From Lentisphaera araneosa HTCC2155 (GTDB lineage Bacteria; Verrucomicrobiota; Lentisphaeria; Lentisphaerales; Lentisphaeraceae), in contig NZ_ABCK01000008.1 of assembly GCF_000170755.1 (NCBI RefSeq), positions 1-64,000 of the forward strand: DNA of 64,000 nucleotides, given 5' to 3'. Position 1 is the stretch's first letter. Each line of letters opens with the position of its first letter. The notes under the pieces are model-generated. The model saw only the letters and a program-made list of their open reading frames with translations, searched no databases and was not told the DNA's origin. A program made the translations under genes and the position numbers. This document shows, piece by piece, positions 9,675-17,867 of the stretch.

Positions 9675-10931
9675 TTAATCGTAAAGATTGTTTATTTCTT
9701 CAGCAATAATTTTAATCCCTTGTTCCACCTGTGAGCTTTCGCTTGAGTAAGTCATCCTAATACATTCGTGTTGATGGGGCCAGTTATCTTCTGCTAATCC
9801 GGGGAAGAAATGATGGCCAGAGACAACTAAAACATTTTTATCTTTTAAGCGCTCATAAAGTTCTTGTGAAGTGATAGGCAGCTTGTCGAACCACAGCCAC
9901 AGGAACATGGCGCCTTCAGCTTTATGGATATGCCATGGGATATCTGCACGTAAGTGTTTGTGGAGAAGTTTTATGGCTGTGCGTGCTTTTTTGTGGTAGT
10001 AAGGCTTAATAACGTCTTCACTTAATTTAGCGATGTTCTTACTTTCAACTAAATCTAAAGCTAGTTCTGCGCCAAAGCTACCAGGTGCAAGACTCATGAC
10101 TGAATTCATGGAAGCTAAGGTTGAGATGACAGATTTATTTGCAATGACAATGCCTGTTCGAGCGCCGGGCATCCCCAATTTGGATAAACTTAAACACATG
10201 ATAAGTGACTCGTTCCATTTGGATTCAATGTCGGTAAAAATGATGCCCGGAAAGGGGGCTCCATAGGCATTATCAATAATGAGTGGAATGTCGTGTTTGC
10301 GAGCTAGGTCTTCTAATTGTTTAATTTCCTTGTCAGTGATGACATTGCCGGTAGGGTTAGTGGGACGTGAAACGCATATAGCCGCAATAGTATCATCAAT
10401 ATTTAAGGCTTCAAAGTCGACATGGTACTTAAATGTATGTTGATCGATGTGTTCAATTTTTGCTTTCCGTGACGTGAAGACGCCATCTTCAATGGACGAA
10501 TCTCCATAGCCAATGTATTCAGGAGTTAAAGGGAAAAGGATTTTTTTGATATTTCCATCATCATCACGTCCGCCAAAAATGTTGAATAGGGAAAAGAAAG
10601 CACTTTGGCTTCCTGAGGTGAGGGCAATGTTATCCTCAGTTACATCCCAGTTGTATTCTTGCTTGAGGAGCTCTGCAAGTGCTTTGCGAAAGCTGAGGTT
10701 GCCTTTTGGCCCATCGTAATCACCTAGCATTTCTTCGAATTTTCTATCTGAATCGAGGAGTGATTTCATGCTTTGGCGTAAATAATCTTGGACTGCAGGT
10801 ATATGGCTCGGATTACCACCGCCCATCATGATCATGTCTTTGTTTTCTCTTAGGGCTTTGCCTAGTTCATTCATTAATTCGACTATGCCAATATTGGAGG
10901 AGAATTTATTGCCTATACGTGAAAATTTCAT
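9675..10931 (-). CDS. avtA: valine-pyruvate transaminase-like PLP aminotransferase
   Basis: 418 aa, matching the length of E. coli AvtA. It is a fold-type I class I/II aminotransferase that interconverts valine and pyruvate with 2-oxoisovalerate and alanine. Visible AvtA features are the start region KFSRIGNKFSSNIGIVELM, MGGGNPSHIPAVQ, LTSGSQSAFFSLFNIFGG, SRPTNPTGNVITD, IIDNAYGAPFPGI, and the PLP lysine in SLSKLGMPGARTGI near residue 248. Specificity is inferred from these family-specific segments. It stands alone on the minus strand; upstream sequence shows only a weak Shine-Dalgarno. Confidence 0.9.
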   Translation of the reverse strand: MKFSRIGNKFSSNIGIVELMNELGKALRENKDMIMMGGGNPSHIPAVQDYLRQSMKSLLDSDRKFEEMLGDYDGPKGNLSFRKALAELLKQEYNWDVTEDNIALTSGSQSAFFSLFNIFGGRDDDGNIKKILFPLTPEYIGYGDSSIEDGVFTSRKAKIEHIDQHTFKYHVDFEALNIDDTIAAICVSRPTNPTGNVITDKEIKQLEDLARKHDIPLIIDNAYGAPFPGIIFTDIESKWNESLIMCLSLSKLGMPGARTGIVIANKSVISTLASMNSVMSLAPGSFGAELALDLVESKNIAKLSEDVIKPYYHKKARTAIKLLHKHLRADIPWHIHKAEGAMFLWLWFDKLPITSQELYERLKDKNVLVVSGHHFFPGLAEDNWPHQHECIRMTYSSESSQVEQGIKIIAEEINNLYD

Positions 10932-11011
10932 ATACTCTGTGTTCTTGATTGATAAAACTATACTTTAGGAGGCTTATGCACTTGATCAAATAAGTGTCAT
11001 AAGTAAAATCT

Positions 11012-11043
11012 AAAAAAAAGGCCGATCATGAGGATCGGCCTTT
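11012..11043 (-). terminator. intrinsic terminator of DUF4380 lipoprotein gene
   Basis: Stem GGCCGATC / GATCGGCC with a 5-base loop. Read on the minus strand it is followed by a run of eight T, and it lies 20 bp after the stop codon at 11064. Confidence 0.88.
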
Positions 11044-11063
11044 AAAGTTAGAGGGAGTTGCTT

Positions 11064-13487
11064 TTACTTTTTATTAAAAGTCCAAGTAACCGTGCTTATT
11101 TTCGCTTGATTCAGCTGGGTCATGCTACCGATGTGAGAAATCTCGAGGTAATCGATGCTCTCTTCAGGAGATGTAACCTGGAAGTTAGTGTTTTGTTCGC
11201 AAACTTCTTCGCCAGGAGTTACCAATGCGTTAGCAGTGATTGAGTATCCTGGGTAGTCCATGTGAAGTTCGGCTGCGTGTGTACCAACTTTCCAGCCTTC
11301 ATCACTTGGCTTTGGAACTGCAAAAGTTACTGAATTTTCTTGTTCAGCAGGCTCAGCCAGTTCGCCGTTGAAAACAACATAGCCAGTGGGGTGCATTTCT
11401 TCGAAAATACTTTTTCCGAGTGTTACACTTGTGGGGCGTTGGAATTCAGTGAAAGTAGCTGGGCCGACACTGAAGTTGTGGCCGATTTTACCTTCTTGTG
11501 CAAGGAGTTTAGAAGATACAATGAGTTGATTGTGCTTCACTTCAAAAGTTCTTTCAATCGCACAGCCAAAGTCTGCATTAGAGCGGCTGGTAAGAATTAC
11601 TTTACCTAATGATGCAGTAAGTTCTGCAGCAGGAGCGCCATCAAATTCATAGGCAGGTGGGAATTCTCTTTTCAAGAGCATGTGATTGAGTTCAACTGGA
11701 GCTACCCAAACGCGTGAGCCACCAACGTCATTCCATTGATTGAGTGCTTCGCCTCGTGAAAAACTTTGACCTGCAAGATCTTCGTTGAGCCAAAGAGTAT
11801 TTTCTTTGCCACCAGGAGTGCCCATGTAGATAACTCTTCCGACGTCAGGAGAAATGATGATTTCGAGTTCTTTGCTCGCCATGCGGATGCAGTTTTTCCA
11901 TCCCATGTACTCAGTGAAGTCAATTTTAGCATGTCCTTTTTCGAGCATGTCTGGCGCTTCAATGTGAGTTAGAGCTAGTTTATCATGTTCTTGGATTTGT
12001 TCTTTGAGTGGAGCTACGTCTAAGACATTACGTTCAGCAGGACTATTGTAGATAGTGCCAGGAATATTGTTCTTGGCTTTTTGGTGAGAGTAATATTCGT
12101 TTTTAGATTCAGAAACTACTTCGCCTTCGTTACTCTTGATTGTAAGAGTGTTTGGCTTGGGGTTAAAGTCAGCAATTACAGTCTTCGGCTTATCGGCAAC
12201 GATGTCTACTTCGCTGTCTTCAACGTTGGCTGTTTGAATATCACCAGCCCAAAAGAAGCTTTCGCCATCTTTAACTGGAACAGTGATGTTATCGACAGAG
12301 TCACCTTTGTTGAGCCAGTAAGTACCAAGAAGTTCTTGACCATCGCCAGATTTTTTGATAACTTTAACGAGGACTTGTTCAACCCAGTTGACATTAACTT
12401 CTTTGTCGCTGTCAATAGTTACTGTGCCAGTCGCAGGGACAGCAATGAAGCGTGTGCCTTTGATGTCTTCGGTAGGAGAGCTGACAGCCCAAGTAACTTC
12501 GCTACCACGAGCATGAGCACCAGCGCCAGTGATTTCACCATGTTCACTATTGACATTTAAGTTAAATTCTTTCTTTAAGAAAATAGCTTTGGCATTAACA
12601 GCGCCATCAACAGTAATTGTCACAGGGTTTGTTTGAGCAAGCTCCTCTGTGATACCTTCCCATTTTACAAACTCGAATTGATCATCTTTTGGAGTGGCCA
12701 TGAGTGTGATTTCTTCGCCATGAGCTAACCAGCCTGCAGGTGATTCAACACTACCATTTCCATTTGAAGTACTCTGAACGAGAAATTCATGTTCCCATTC
12801 GAGTGTGATATTGTGATTGTCGTTAAGGACTGCAGAGCCACTTTTTTCACGTGCAACCATGCGCTCGTTTTCGCTGAGTGCTACAGGTGAAGCAACTGAC
12901 CATGCAACTTTAGATCCGCGTTCGTAGGTACCAGAACCTTCTGGTTTTCCGAACTTACTGTCGATATTAAATTTAACATTATTAGAGAGGAAAGCTGCAG
13001 CAATATTTCTTGGGCGATCCATTTTAATCGATATAGTATCACCAGTTACTTCAGCACCTTCAATGTCGCCAACCCATTCGTGGAAAGTGGCATTGTCATC
13101 ATTATTTGCTTTAATTGTAACTGTGTCTCCAACTTTGACCCATTTATTTTTGATTGATACGGAACCGTATCCTTCTGGGTTGTCGGCTTTAACGTGAAGG
13201 GCAAATTGCTTTTCGTACTGAAGGCTAATTTCACGACTATTTGTCATGTCTACTTCTACGGCAACGTCAGGTTTGATGTGACGGACAATAGCGGGGTTCT
13301 TTTCCCATCCTTCACCATAACGTGCGGTTCTTTGTTCCGGAGTTAAGAAATTTACATCTCTTACATCATAGACTTTAGTTTTTGGTATAGCAGCATTTTC
13401 AGCTTCTTTATCTTTTTCAGCATTATTACTTTGGCATGAGCTTAGCGCTACAGCCACTAAAGCAGAAGTAAATGTACGTTTTATCAT
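11064..13487 (-). CDS. lipoprotein with divergent InlB-type repeats and C-terminal DUF4380
   Basis: 807 aa. The signal peptide ends in lipobox ALSSC (Cys18), giving a lipid-anchored envelope protein. Residues about 90-450 hold about five divergent repeats of roughly 75 residues with the pattern G-x-V/G-S...W...GD/E-x-V-T-I-x-A...F-x-x-W-x-G-D-I...I-T-V-D...A-x-F, the divergent InlB B-repeat style. From about 525 to 800 is a DUF4380-like region (GWKNCIRMASKELEIIISPD, GRVIYMGTPGGKENTLW, VGGSRVWVAPVE), a beta-rich fold related to carbohydrate-binding galactose-mutarotase-like domains. A role in surface glycan binding is inferred. Start ATG with GGAG upstream; single gene with its own terminator. 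Confidence 0.82.
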   Translation of the reverse strand: MIKRTFTSALVAVALSSCQSNNAEKDKEAENAAIPKTKVYDVRDVNFLTPEQRTARYGEGWEKNPAIVRHIKPDVAVEVDMTNSREISLQYEKQFALHVKADNPEGYGSVSIKNKWVKVGDTVTIKANNDDNATFHEWVGDIEGAEVTGDTISIKMDRPRNIAAAFLSNNVKFNIDSKFGKPEGSGTYERGSKVAWSVASPVALSENERMVAREKSGSAVLNDNHNITLEWEHEFLVQSTSNGNGSVESPAGWLAHGEEITLMATPKDDQFEFVKWEGITEELAQTNPVTITVDGAVNAKAIFLKKEFNLNVNSEHGEITGAGAHARGSEVTWAVSSPTEDIKGTRFIAVPATGTVTIDSDKEVNVNWVEQVLVKVIKKSGDGQELLGTYWLNKGDSVDNITVPVKDGESFFWAGDIQTANVEDSEVDIVADKPKTVIADFNPKPNTLTIKSNEGEVVSESKNEYYSHQKAKNNIPGTIYNSPAERNVLDVAPLKEQIQEHDKLALTHIEAPDMLEKGHAKIDFTEYMGWKNCIRMASKELEIIISPDVGRVIYMGTPGGKENTLWLNEDLAGQSFSRGEALNQWNDVGGSRVWVAPVELNHMLLKREFPPAYEFDGAPAAELTASLGKVILTSRSNADFGCAIERTFEVKHNQLIVSSKLLAQEGKIGHNFSVGPATFTEFQRPTSVTLGKSIFEEMHPTGYVVFNGELAEPAEQENSVTFAVPKPSDEGWKVGTHAAELHMDYPGYSITANALVTPGEEVCEQNTNFQVTSPEESIDYLEISHIGSMTQLNQAKISTVTWTFNKK

Positions 13488-13647
13488 CGAGTTACTACTC
13501 CACAGAGTTCTTTGTTGACACGTTTGTTTTATAAAAATTTTATTTCATATGACTAAAAATTTACCAGTGTGAGTTTAAAATGCTATCTCTTTGTAAAAAA
13601 ATCACCTGCAGTATTATCATTTTTTTCACTTAGATGTATGATTTTGC

Positions 13648-14394
13648 ATGAATAGTTCCCTTCCACGTAAAATTAAGCAAGAGTTTATAAAATTAAAAAC
13701 TCGTGGTGGTCGTCGTAAATCCAATTACTTTCTATGTGAAGGAAAGCGTTGTTGTGACGAGGCCTTAAAGTACGCAGCTAATTCAATAGAATGTTGTGTT
13801 GTGGCTCAAGAGAAGGCAGACTTAGATTTCTTGGATATGAAGTTTGTCTTATCCGAAAAAGAAATGTCTGAATTGAGTTTAACAGAAAATCCTCAGGGAA
13901 TTTTGATGTTGATGAAGAAACCGGATAAAGTTGAATGCCCATCCAGTTTGAAACCCTTTGTCTTAGTTTTAGATGGTGTGGCGGAGCCTGGTAACATGGG
14001 GACGATTTTAAGAACCGCTCTTGCTGTTGGTTTGGAGCGCGTCATTTTAACCTCTGGTACAGTTGACCCTTATAATGCAAAAGCCGTACGAGCTGGCATG
14101 GGGGCCCAATTTCGCTTAGAATTTATTTATGTGGAATCATTGGAGTCCCTTTCTCAGGACTTTCCTGAAGCTAAGTTTTGGCTTACGAGTCCAAGAGCTG
14201 ATATATCCTTATATAATAAGGGCTTCGATTTATCGGGAAGTTTTTTAGTCTTTGGTGAAGAAGGTGATGGTATTAAAGATTTCTCAGTGGGAGAGCGTGT
14301 AACTATTCCGATGCCAGGCGATACAGAATCTTTAAATGTGGCTCAAGCAGCAACATTATTCCTGTTCGAAGGTGTCCGCCGCAATTTGTTATAA
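13648..14394 (+). CDS. TrmH/SpoU family RNA 2'-O-methyltransferase
   Basis: 248 aa. An N-terminal substrate-binding domain (about 1-95; RKSNYFLCEGKRCCDEAL) is followed by the trefoil-knot SpoU methyltransferase domain with motif 1 EPGNMGTILRTA, motif 2 VFGEEGDGI and motif 3 IPMPGDTESLNVAQA. It uses SAM to methylate ribose in 23S rRNA or tRNA. Among family members it looks closest to RlmB/TsnR-type enzymes, but the target nucleotide cannot be read from sequence. No clear Shine-Dalgarno precedes the ATG. It is convergent with the lipoprotein at 14403, 8 bp apart. Confidence 0.92.
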   Translation: MNSSLPRKIKQEFIKLKTRGGRRKSNYFLCEGKRCCDEALKYAANSIECCVVAQEKADLDFLDMKFVLSEKEMSELSLTENPQGILMLMKKPDKVECPSSLKPFVLVLDGVAEPGNMGTILRTALAVGLERVILTSGTVDPYNAKAVRAGMGAQFRLEFIYVESLESLSQDFPEAKFWLTSPRADISLYNKGFDLSGSFLVFGEEGDGIKDFSVGERVTIPMPGDTESLNVAQAATLFLFEGVRRNLL

Positions 14395-14402
14395 TTTGGT
14401 TT

Positions 14403-15257
14403 TTACTTATCCTTTTTCATTTCTTCTTTTAGTAGCTCTGCAATCTCTTGGTCGCTAACTTGGGCTGATATTTTTAGCTCTGTTGAGTTTTGTTCAAACT
14501 TTAAACTCTTTCTCATTTGGTCAGGTAGGGGTGTGAAGCCAATGAGAGTTCGCAGCATATTCTGCGCACCACTAGTGGCCTGTTCATTGTTGAATTGCCC
14601 TTCAAAATTAATATCAAGTGTGTCTTTGTACTGTGCTTGACCTGAGAGCTCCTTGATGTCTTTGAGTTGTGGAGGGAGAAGTTCGCTTTGCTTAATGAGT
14701 AAAGAGAAAGGTAAAGCGAAGTCGATCTTGTCGACGATAGGATTGCTACTTACAGCTTTGGAGCTAAGAGAATTGAGAAGGTCGTTTTGTTGACCAATAA
14801 GGATTATCTTAGGTGAGACTTGGGCACAGAAACGACTTTCATCTTTGCGTGTTAGTCGATAAACGTTTTTGTCTTCAAATAAGAGTCGCTCACCATTGTA
14901 TTTAGGCGATTTAGCTTTAAGAAACTTCTCAAAGAGGCGGTCGAGTTCTAAAGGTGCCTTCAATGTAAGGATGTAGAATTCATGTTGACTCAGGCAAGTT
15001 GTGATGTTGCTGAAATCAGAGAATGGGATTTGTAACTCATTTAAAATTTTAAACTCTTTATTTTTCCCTAGTTTATCGTGAAGAAATTGCTTTGCCCCGG
15101 TAGTTGAGTCTATACTTTTGAGGTTAAAGTTAATGATGCCAAAAGCTTTTGGAGAAATAAAGTCCGTTGCTTGAGCTGGCTTGGTGGCTTCTTTAGGTTT
15201 ACAAGCACAGAAAGTCAATGCGATTAAGATAAGTGTGGTAGCAGGTTTTATTTTCAT
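14403..15257 (-). CDS. hypothetical lipoprotein (284 aa)
   Basis: The N-terminal hydrophobic stretch ends in LTFCAC, a likely lipobox, followed by KPKEATKPAQ, so a lipoprotein is expected. The remainder is a mixed alpha/beta protein without catalytic motifs I recognise (segments SPKAFGIINFNLKSI, FDLALPFSLLI-type beta strands). It resembles the broad class of PVC lipoproteins that hold two copies of a beta-alpha domain, but no family can be named. It is convergent with the SpoU gene and divergent from the rhomboid-like gene. No Shine-Dalgarno is visible. Confidence 0.65.
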   Translation of the reverse strand: MKIKPATTLILIALTFCACKPKEATKPAQATDFISPKAFGIINFNLKSIDSTTGAKQFLHDKLGKNKEFKILNELQIPFSDFSNITTCLSQHEFYILTLKAPLELDRLFEKFLKAKSPKYNGERLLFEDKNVYRLTRKDESRFCAQVSPKIILIGQQNDLLNSLSSKAVSSNPIVDKIDFALPFSLLIKQSELLPPQLKDIKELSGQAQYKDTLDINFEGQFNNEQATSGAQNMLRTLIGFTPLPDQMRKSLKFEQNSTELKISAQVSDQEIAELLKEEMKKDK

Positions 15258-15367
15258 TTTAATGAGTTTTTTTGTTTAAATCCTCGCCAAGCTAACCTGT
15301 GTTTCGCCTAGCTACAAGAGATTTTGCCTTTACTTTAAACTGAATTTTTGAAGAGGAATAATAGAAA

Positions 15368-16192
15368 ATGCTAAGTGATAGAGAATATATCAAAACTAAA
15401 GGGCCTGAAAAGTGGCCTTTGTTAAAGGTGATTCTTGGTGTTGCAGTGCTTATTAATGTTGCGGTTTTTTTAACTGCGGGGCGTTTATGGGATTCCTTTG
15501 CGCTGAGTTTAGTCGGTCTAAAATCAGGTTGGATTTGGCAGCTTTTCACCAGCTTTTTCTTAGCGTCTTCCGATCAGCTTTTTTCATTTGTCTTTGATCT
15601 ACTCATTTTTTATTTTGCTGCACAGCGCTTAGAAGAAGCTTATGGTGAATCACGTTTGCGGCTCTTGTACAAAAAGCTTTTTGCGGCCATCGCCATTGCG
15701 ATGCCTGTTTTATTACTTTTATTTTTTTATCAATCCTTTGCGTTTTTATCTGCTTTGATGTTAGGGACAGTGTGTGCCTATGGATGGACTTATTATTCAG
15801 TGAAAGCGAGGTTTTACATATTTTTTGTTTTGCCTTTGGATCTTAGTGGAAAGAATATTTTGACACTTATTGCTTTGTATGCAGTTTTGGTGGCAGCAAC
15901 CCATCAATGGTCCATTTTAATTGTTTATTCCTTGGTAGCGTATGTGGCTTATGATCATTGTAAAAAGAAAAAAAAGAAGCGTAAGAACAAGCAGAAAGGT
16001 CAAAAGCAAGAGAAGAAGCCTGTAAAACGCAATGAAATGCAAAGAGGATTTAAGCGGATTGTTAAAGAAGATCTTGCTGACCCCGAAATAGATGCGATTT
16101 TAGACAAGATTTTAGCTCAGGGTATGGATAGTCTGACTGCTAAAGAAAAAGAAATATTAGAATCAAGGAGCTCGTCGAGTGAAAAGCCTTAA
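15368..16192 (+). CDS. rhomboid-like membrane protein lacking a visible catalytic serine motif
   Basis: 274 aa with about six hydrophobic spans between residues 20 and 200, then a very basic stretch (KKKKKKRKNKQKGQKQEKK) and a small C-terminal domain (EIDAILDKILAQGMDSLTAKE), the tail found on many bacterial rhomboids. The segment SGWIWQLFTSFFLASSDQLF and the following FAAQRLEEAYGE match the rhomboid WxxxT/F and E-x-x-x-G/Y-G topology. The GxSG serine motif is replaced by SALMLGTV; a histidine near 179 in the last span may remain. It is probably a pseudo-rhomboid. Start ATG with GAGG upstream. It overlaps the next gene by 14 bp. Confidence 0.75.
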   Translation: MLSDREYIKTKGPEKWPLLKVILGVAVLINVAVFLTAGRLWDSFALSLVGLKSGWIWQLFTSFFLASSDQLFSFVFDLLIFYFAAQRLEEAYGESRLRLLYKKLFAAIAIAMPVLLLLFFYQSFAFLSALMLGTVCAYGWTYYSVKARFYIFFVLPLDLSGKNILTLIALYAVLVAATHQWSILIVYSLVAYVAYDHCKKKKKKRKNKQKGQKQEKKPVKRNEMQRGFKRIVKEDLADPEIDAILDKILAQGMDSLTAKEKEILESRSSSSEKP

Positions 16193-16871
16193 ATTAATGT
16201 ACTTATCGGCCTTAACTTGTTTTGTCGGTTGTGCTGATCTACAAGATGTAATGCCTGGGATGAGTTATAGTGATCGAACTTTGCTCGAGGGCATACAAGC
16301 TTGTGCAAGTTACTCGATGGAGAAAGCTGTTGCGGATTTAGATGGGCAAAAATTGGGGGATAAGTTTTGGGGCTCAAAGGCGGAAGAATTAGATGAGTTT
16401 GAAACGATTTTAACAAAACTTAAAAAAGAAGAAGAACTAAAAGAAGTTCGAGCTCTTTTAAATGAAACTATATCCACTGTTTTGAAGCAGGAAGCAGTTT
16501 CATTTAACAAGCAAATTGTGACTTTACATGTTGTGGAAGACCCTGAGGTTTTAATGGAGTCAAGTAATCGAGCCATTACTGATTATTATATGGGGAACTT
16601 AAAAGTCCAAGGTCAGGTGGGTGATGTGATTTTAAAAGTTATGCAAGCAAATGGCGCACAAGAAAAGTTCCTCAAGCTTAAACAAATTTACAACGATATT
16701 CCCTACTTAGAGGATCAGTTTGATTTAGCTTTACATAGTCAGTTGAGTTCATTTCTTCTGGCTGAAATAACTGAGCGTATGGCTCACCATGAGCAAGAGT
16801 TAAGAAGAAATCCCCTGTTAAGGAAAACTAAAATCTTAAAGAAAACTTTTGCTGACTACGACCCCGTCTAA
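16179..16871 (+). CDS. DUF4197 family lipoprotein
   Basis: 230 aa from a GTG start preceded by AAGGAG eight bases upstream, inside the end of the rhomboid-like gene (14-bp overlap), so the two are translationally linked. A signal peptide ends in lipobox FVGC (Cys18). The C-terminal half matches DUF4197: AITDYYMG, the VMQANGAQEKFLKLKQIYND segment, and the closing RRNPLLRKTKILKKTF. The family is periplasmic or lipid-anchored and of unknown function. The coupling to a rhomboid-like protein may hint at a shared envelope role, which is inference. Confidence 0.82.
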   Translation: MKSLKLMYLSALTCFVGCADLQDVMPGMSYSDRTLLEGIQACASYSMEKAVADLDGQKLGDKFWGSKAEELDEFETILTKLKKEEELKEVRALLNETISTVLKQEAVSFNKQIVTLHVVEDPEVLMESSNRAITDYYMGNLKVQGQVGDVILKVMQANGAQEKFLKLKQIYNDIPYLEDQFDLALHSQLSSFLLAEITERMAHHEQELRRNPLLRKTKILKKTFADYDPV

Positions 16872-16914
16872 TCCTCGAGGTTGATCGGTGCAGGTGGTGG
16901 TCTTTGAGGATTAG
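16868..16914. terminator. possible weak hairpin between convergent genes
   Basis: CTAATCCTC (16868-16876) pairs with GAGGATTAG (16906-16914) across a 29-base loop and includes both stop codons. The T-rich tail (TTTTCTTCG) on the plus side is poor, so terminator function is uncertain. Confidence 0.35.
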
Positions 16915-17867
16915 TTTTCTTCGTCTTCTATATCTAAGTTGATCTTTGCGTCTGGCCAAAGGATTTTAACATCTCCAGGAGCTTGGAAATCAGGGGGAGT
17001 ATCCAAGGTCATCTTTCCGAATTTACCGTCTGTGTAAGAGCGTAAGATGAATTCTTCGGTTTTGCGAATGTCGGGTTCATCACCAGGAAGTTTATAGCCC
17101 ATTTTTGCCGCAATCGTGGTAAGGATGTCATCGTAATCCTTTACTGGAAATGCGACGCCTAGGCTTTTGAGGTAGGCATAGTTTTCATGTTTAAATGCCT
17201 GAGACATGAGGTAAGTGACGAGTAAACTTTTACCGATGAGGTCTTGTTTAACGGCATTGATGAGGCCAAGGCGTAAGCCGCATTCTACTAAAGGATTGCC
17301 TGGGGGCATGATGCCCGGAGTGTCGAGTAATTCCATATCATCAGCTAAGGTGATCCATTGCTGCGAACGTGTGACACCAGGGCGTGGACCCGTGCGAGCT
17401 GATTTCTTGCGATTGAGTGCATTGATTAAAGATGATTTACCAACATTGGGGACGCCGGCAATCATCAGGCGGATGGGACGGAAAAGAGGGCGAGTGGCGC
17501 CTTTTTTCTTGCGATCTTCTTTGATGAGTTGGCGTGCCGTGTTTGTGATTTGCTTCAGGCCACGTCGATTAATAGTTTCTGTGATGACGTAATCACAGTT
17601 TTCGTACTTGGATTTTAGGTGTTCAGCCCAGTCAAGAGTTTTTTCATCTTCGGCTAAATCCGCTTTGTTAAGGACGATGAGCGTCGGCTTCGTTGAAGTT
17701 ATTTTGATTAAACCTTCATTGAGAGCTGACACGGGAGTTCTTGCGTCAGTGAGAATCATAACCACGTCAACCAGTTTGAGCTGTTTGCGAATATCGCGGG
17801 TTGCTTTTAGCATGTGACCAGGATACCAGCCGACGCCTTTTACGAATGAGAAGTCAAAATTAATCAC
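16911..17867 (-). CDS. rbgA: ribosome biogenesis GTPase YlqF/RbgA
   Basis: 318 aa. A circularly permuted GTPase that assists late 50S assembly. It starts close to the family hallmark GWYPGHMLKA, then has G4 NKAD (near 60) before G1 AGVPNVGKSS (near 140), G2 PGVTR and G3 DTPGI, the permuted order. A C-terminal helical domain follows (ending in an acidic tail). Start is a GTG whose bases overlap the TGA stop of the upstream gene (GTGA), giving translational coupling to the unknown 416-aa protein. The hydrophobic catalytic residue replacing Gln is typical of the HAS-GTPases. Confidence 0.95.
   Translation of the reverse strand: MINFDFSFVKGVGWYPGHMLKATRDIRKQLKLVDVVMILTDARTPVSALNEGLIKITSTKPTLIVLNKADLAEDEKTLDWAEHLKSKYENCDYVITETINRRGLKQITNTARQLIKEDRKKKGATRPLFRPIRLMIAGVPNVGKSSLINALNRKKSARTGPRPGVTRSQQWITLADDMELLDTPGIMPPGNPLVECGLRLGLINAVKQDLIGKSLLVTYLMSQAFKHENYAYLKSLGVAFPVKDYDDILTTIAAKMGYKLPGDEPDIRKTEEFILRSYTDGKFGKMTLDTPPDFQAPGDVKILWPDAKINLDIEDEEN

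Noticed and set aside
12081-12560. 159-codon plus-strand frame inside the DUF4380 lipoprotein gene
   Set aside because: Antisense shadow of a clear gene; composition follows the reverse complement of the repeats, with no start signal.
17215-17592. 125-codon plus-strand frame inside rbgA
   Set aside because: Antisense to the G1-G3 region of an unmistakable GTPase gene.
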